DNA of 5,954 nt from NCBI GenBank assembly GCA_028281075.1, contig JANQKO010000328.1, positions 1 to 5,954 of the forward strand, read 5' to 3'. The notes under the pieces were generated by a model that was not told where the DNA came from, made no database searches, and worked only from the letters and a program-made list of their open reading frames with translations. Positions 5,208 to 5,954 of the stretch are shown in pieces; position 1 is the stretch's first letter, and each line of letters starts with the position of its first letter. This DNA comes from Alphaproteobacteria bacterium (GTDB lineage: Bacteria > Pseudomonadota > Alphaproteobacteria > GCA-2731375). The position numbers and the translations under genes are program-made.

Positions 5208-5807
5208 CTAATTGACCAGAAATCCGCGCAGATTGTCGTTGATCTCCTTCTCCATGGCACGGTCGAAGTCCTTCACCAGGCCCTCGGTCAGCTCGAAGAA
5301 GGTCTTGTCGCGCTCGTTCAGCGTCGCGTCCTCGGGCACGGTGCGGCTGCGCGCCGCCGAGGCGGCGGCGAAGCCGGTGCCGAGGCCGCCGGCATTGCTG
5401 ACCTCGAGCCGCACCGTCATGCGGGCGACATAGCGCTCGGACTGCTCGGTGGTGAAGGCGCCGCGGATGCCGCCCTGGGTGCGCAGCTTCTCCTCGACGG
5501 CGCTGGCGTCCTGGATGATCACGGTGGCCACGCCATTGCCGCCGGCCGCCAGCAGGCGGTCCTCGATCCAGCGCCGCGCCGCGTCCGACGGCGTCAGCGG
5601 AAACTGGTGCTCCACGTTCGGCGCCGTCAGCGGCGGCACGTAGGTCTGCTGGACGTCGATCGCGGCGACGTCGAGCTTCAGCTTCGGCAGATGGCGGAAC
5701 GAGACCTCCGGATAGACCGGCGACGGCGATGGCGTCTCGCAGGCCGCCAGCAGGAACGCGACGGCGGCGAAAACGGCGATGGGAAACGTCTTGATCGACA
5801 CGCGCAT
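5208..5807 (-). CDS. Outer-membrane lipoprotein of unknown function
   Basis: This 199-residue protein starts MRVSIKTF, followed by a hydrophobic stretch ending LLAAC. That is a clear lipobox with Cys23 as the lipidated residue; Glu24 at +2 gives no inner-membrane retention signal, so sorting to the outer membrane is expected. After a Pro/Ser linker (PSPSPVYPE) comes a soluble domain with LKLDVAAIDVQQTYVPP (about 43-59), HQFPLTPSDAARRWIEDRLL (67-86), a strand VATVIIQDASAVEE, and a segment ERYVARMTVRLEVSN; it ends in a helix-rich tail, KDFDRAMEKEINDNLRGFL. I recognise the style of a conserved alphaproteobacterial hypothetical lipoprotein but cannot name a family or function. An in-frame TTG at 5867 would add 20 residues, but these overlap the promoter-like -35 and would bury the signal peptide, so ATG 5807 is preferred. 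No good Shine-Dalgarno sequence precedes it. The gene converges on argE. Confidence 0.88.
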   Translation of the reverse strand: MRVSIKTFPIAVFAAVAFLLAACETPSPSPVYPEVSFRHLPKLKLDVAAIDVQQTYVPPLTAPNVEHQFPLTPSDAARRWIEDRLLAAGGNGVATVIIQDASAVEEKLRTQGGIRGAFTTEQSERYVARMTVRLEVSNAGGLGTGFAAASAARSRTVPEDATLNERDKTFFELTEGLVKDFDRAMEKEINDNLRGFLVN

Positions 5808-5838
5808 GCCCGGACTGGTTGTTGCTGTTGCGCGATCA

Positions 5839-5867
5839 GCGATATCCGTGGATTGCGGCAAAATCAA
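5839..5867 (-). promoter_or_regulatory. Weak promoter-like pair for the lipoprotein gene
   Basis: On the minus strand TTGATT (5867-5862) and TATCGC (5844-5839) are separated by exactly 17 nt. They would start transcription about 25 nt before ATG 5807. The -35 matches four of six consensus positions and the -10 three of six, so this is a candidate only; its location in the only upstream gap is the main support. Confidence 0.35.
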
Positions 5868-5877
5868 GACCGCAGGT

Positions 5878-5913
5878 GGGATGGGTCGATTGGCATGATG
5901 CTTGACCCATCCC
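5878..5913. repeat. Perfect 10-bp inverted repeat upstream of the lipoprotein gene
   Basis: GGGATGGGTC (5878-5887) and GACCCATCCC (5904-5913) are exact inverted copies separated by 16 nt. It sits immediately upstream of the promoter-like -35 element. It could be an operator for a dimeric regulator, a terminator stem for a gene to the right (no T run seen), or another small palindromic repeat. A further ATGGGT occurs at 5949-5954. Confidence 0.5.
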
Positions 5914-5954
5914 GCTCCCCCACCCGACCACCCACGGAAGTATGCTTGATGGGT

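Noticed and set aside
5895..5954. Plus-strand open frame from ATG 5895 running off the right edge
   Set aside because: The 20 codons (MMLDPSRSPTRPPTEVCLMG) show weaker third-position G/C bias than the genes here, there is no Shine-Dalgarno, and it overlaps the inverted repeat. It could be a real gene start, but the window gives too little to support it.

Overview
The window looks like a piece of chromosome from a GC-rich alphaproteobacterium, probably near the Rhodospirillales. The grounds are strong G/C preference at third codon positions, an OmpA-type lipoprotein with an N-terminal domain I associate with that group, and 'GTCAT...ATCCAG' and 'CATCCTTCGAGACG' type palindromic repeats. That placement is inference, not a computed result. 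I see no phage, plasmid, CRISPR, tRNA or rRNA signature, and no undescribed multi-gene system. The genes are mostly housekeeping or envelope genes; the more interesting material is in the non-coding repeats and at the two ends.

Layout on the + strand. The last codons of a CaiB/BaiF-type CoA-transferase (to 157) overlap a MaoC-like enoyl-CoA hydratase (154-642) in an ATGA junction, probably one acyl-CoA operon. A terminator-like hairpin follows (649-671). An OmpA-family peptidoglycan-binding lipoprotein (779-1657) has its own strong ribosome-binding site. After a 118-nt gap with two hairpins come apaG (1776-2168), a TrkH-family potassium transporter (2221-3669, GTG start) and argE, acetylornithine deacetylase (3740-4903). 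These three have gaps of 52 and 70 nt and could be co-transcribed, although their functions do not form one pathway.

A 304-nt gene-free stretch (4904-5207) separates argE from a convergent minus-strand lipoprotein gene (5208-5807). It holds a 17-bp hairpin just after argE, a pair of related REP-like hairpins in inverted orientation (5017-5102), and a third palindromic element of another family (5141-5167). The right-hand REP hairpin is followed on the minus strand by two T5 runs, so it probably terminates the lipoprotein transcript. Upstream of that lipoprotein (5808-5954) are a weak promoter-like pair and a perfect 10-bp inverted repeat.

The strangest feature is at the left edge: positions 1-47 are a near-perfect inverted copy (45 of 47) of 122-168, the CoA-transferase/MaoC junction. 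The CoA-transferase reading frame is interrupted where this copy begins. It is either a fold-back assembly or library chimera or a real inverted duplication with slight divergence; I favour the artefact.
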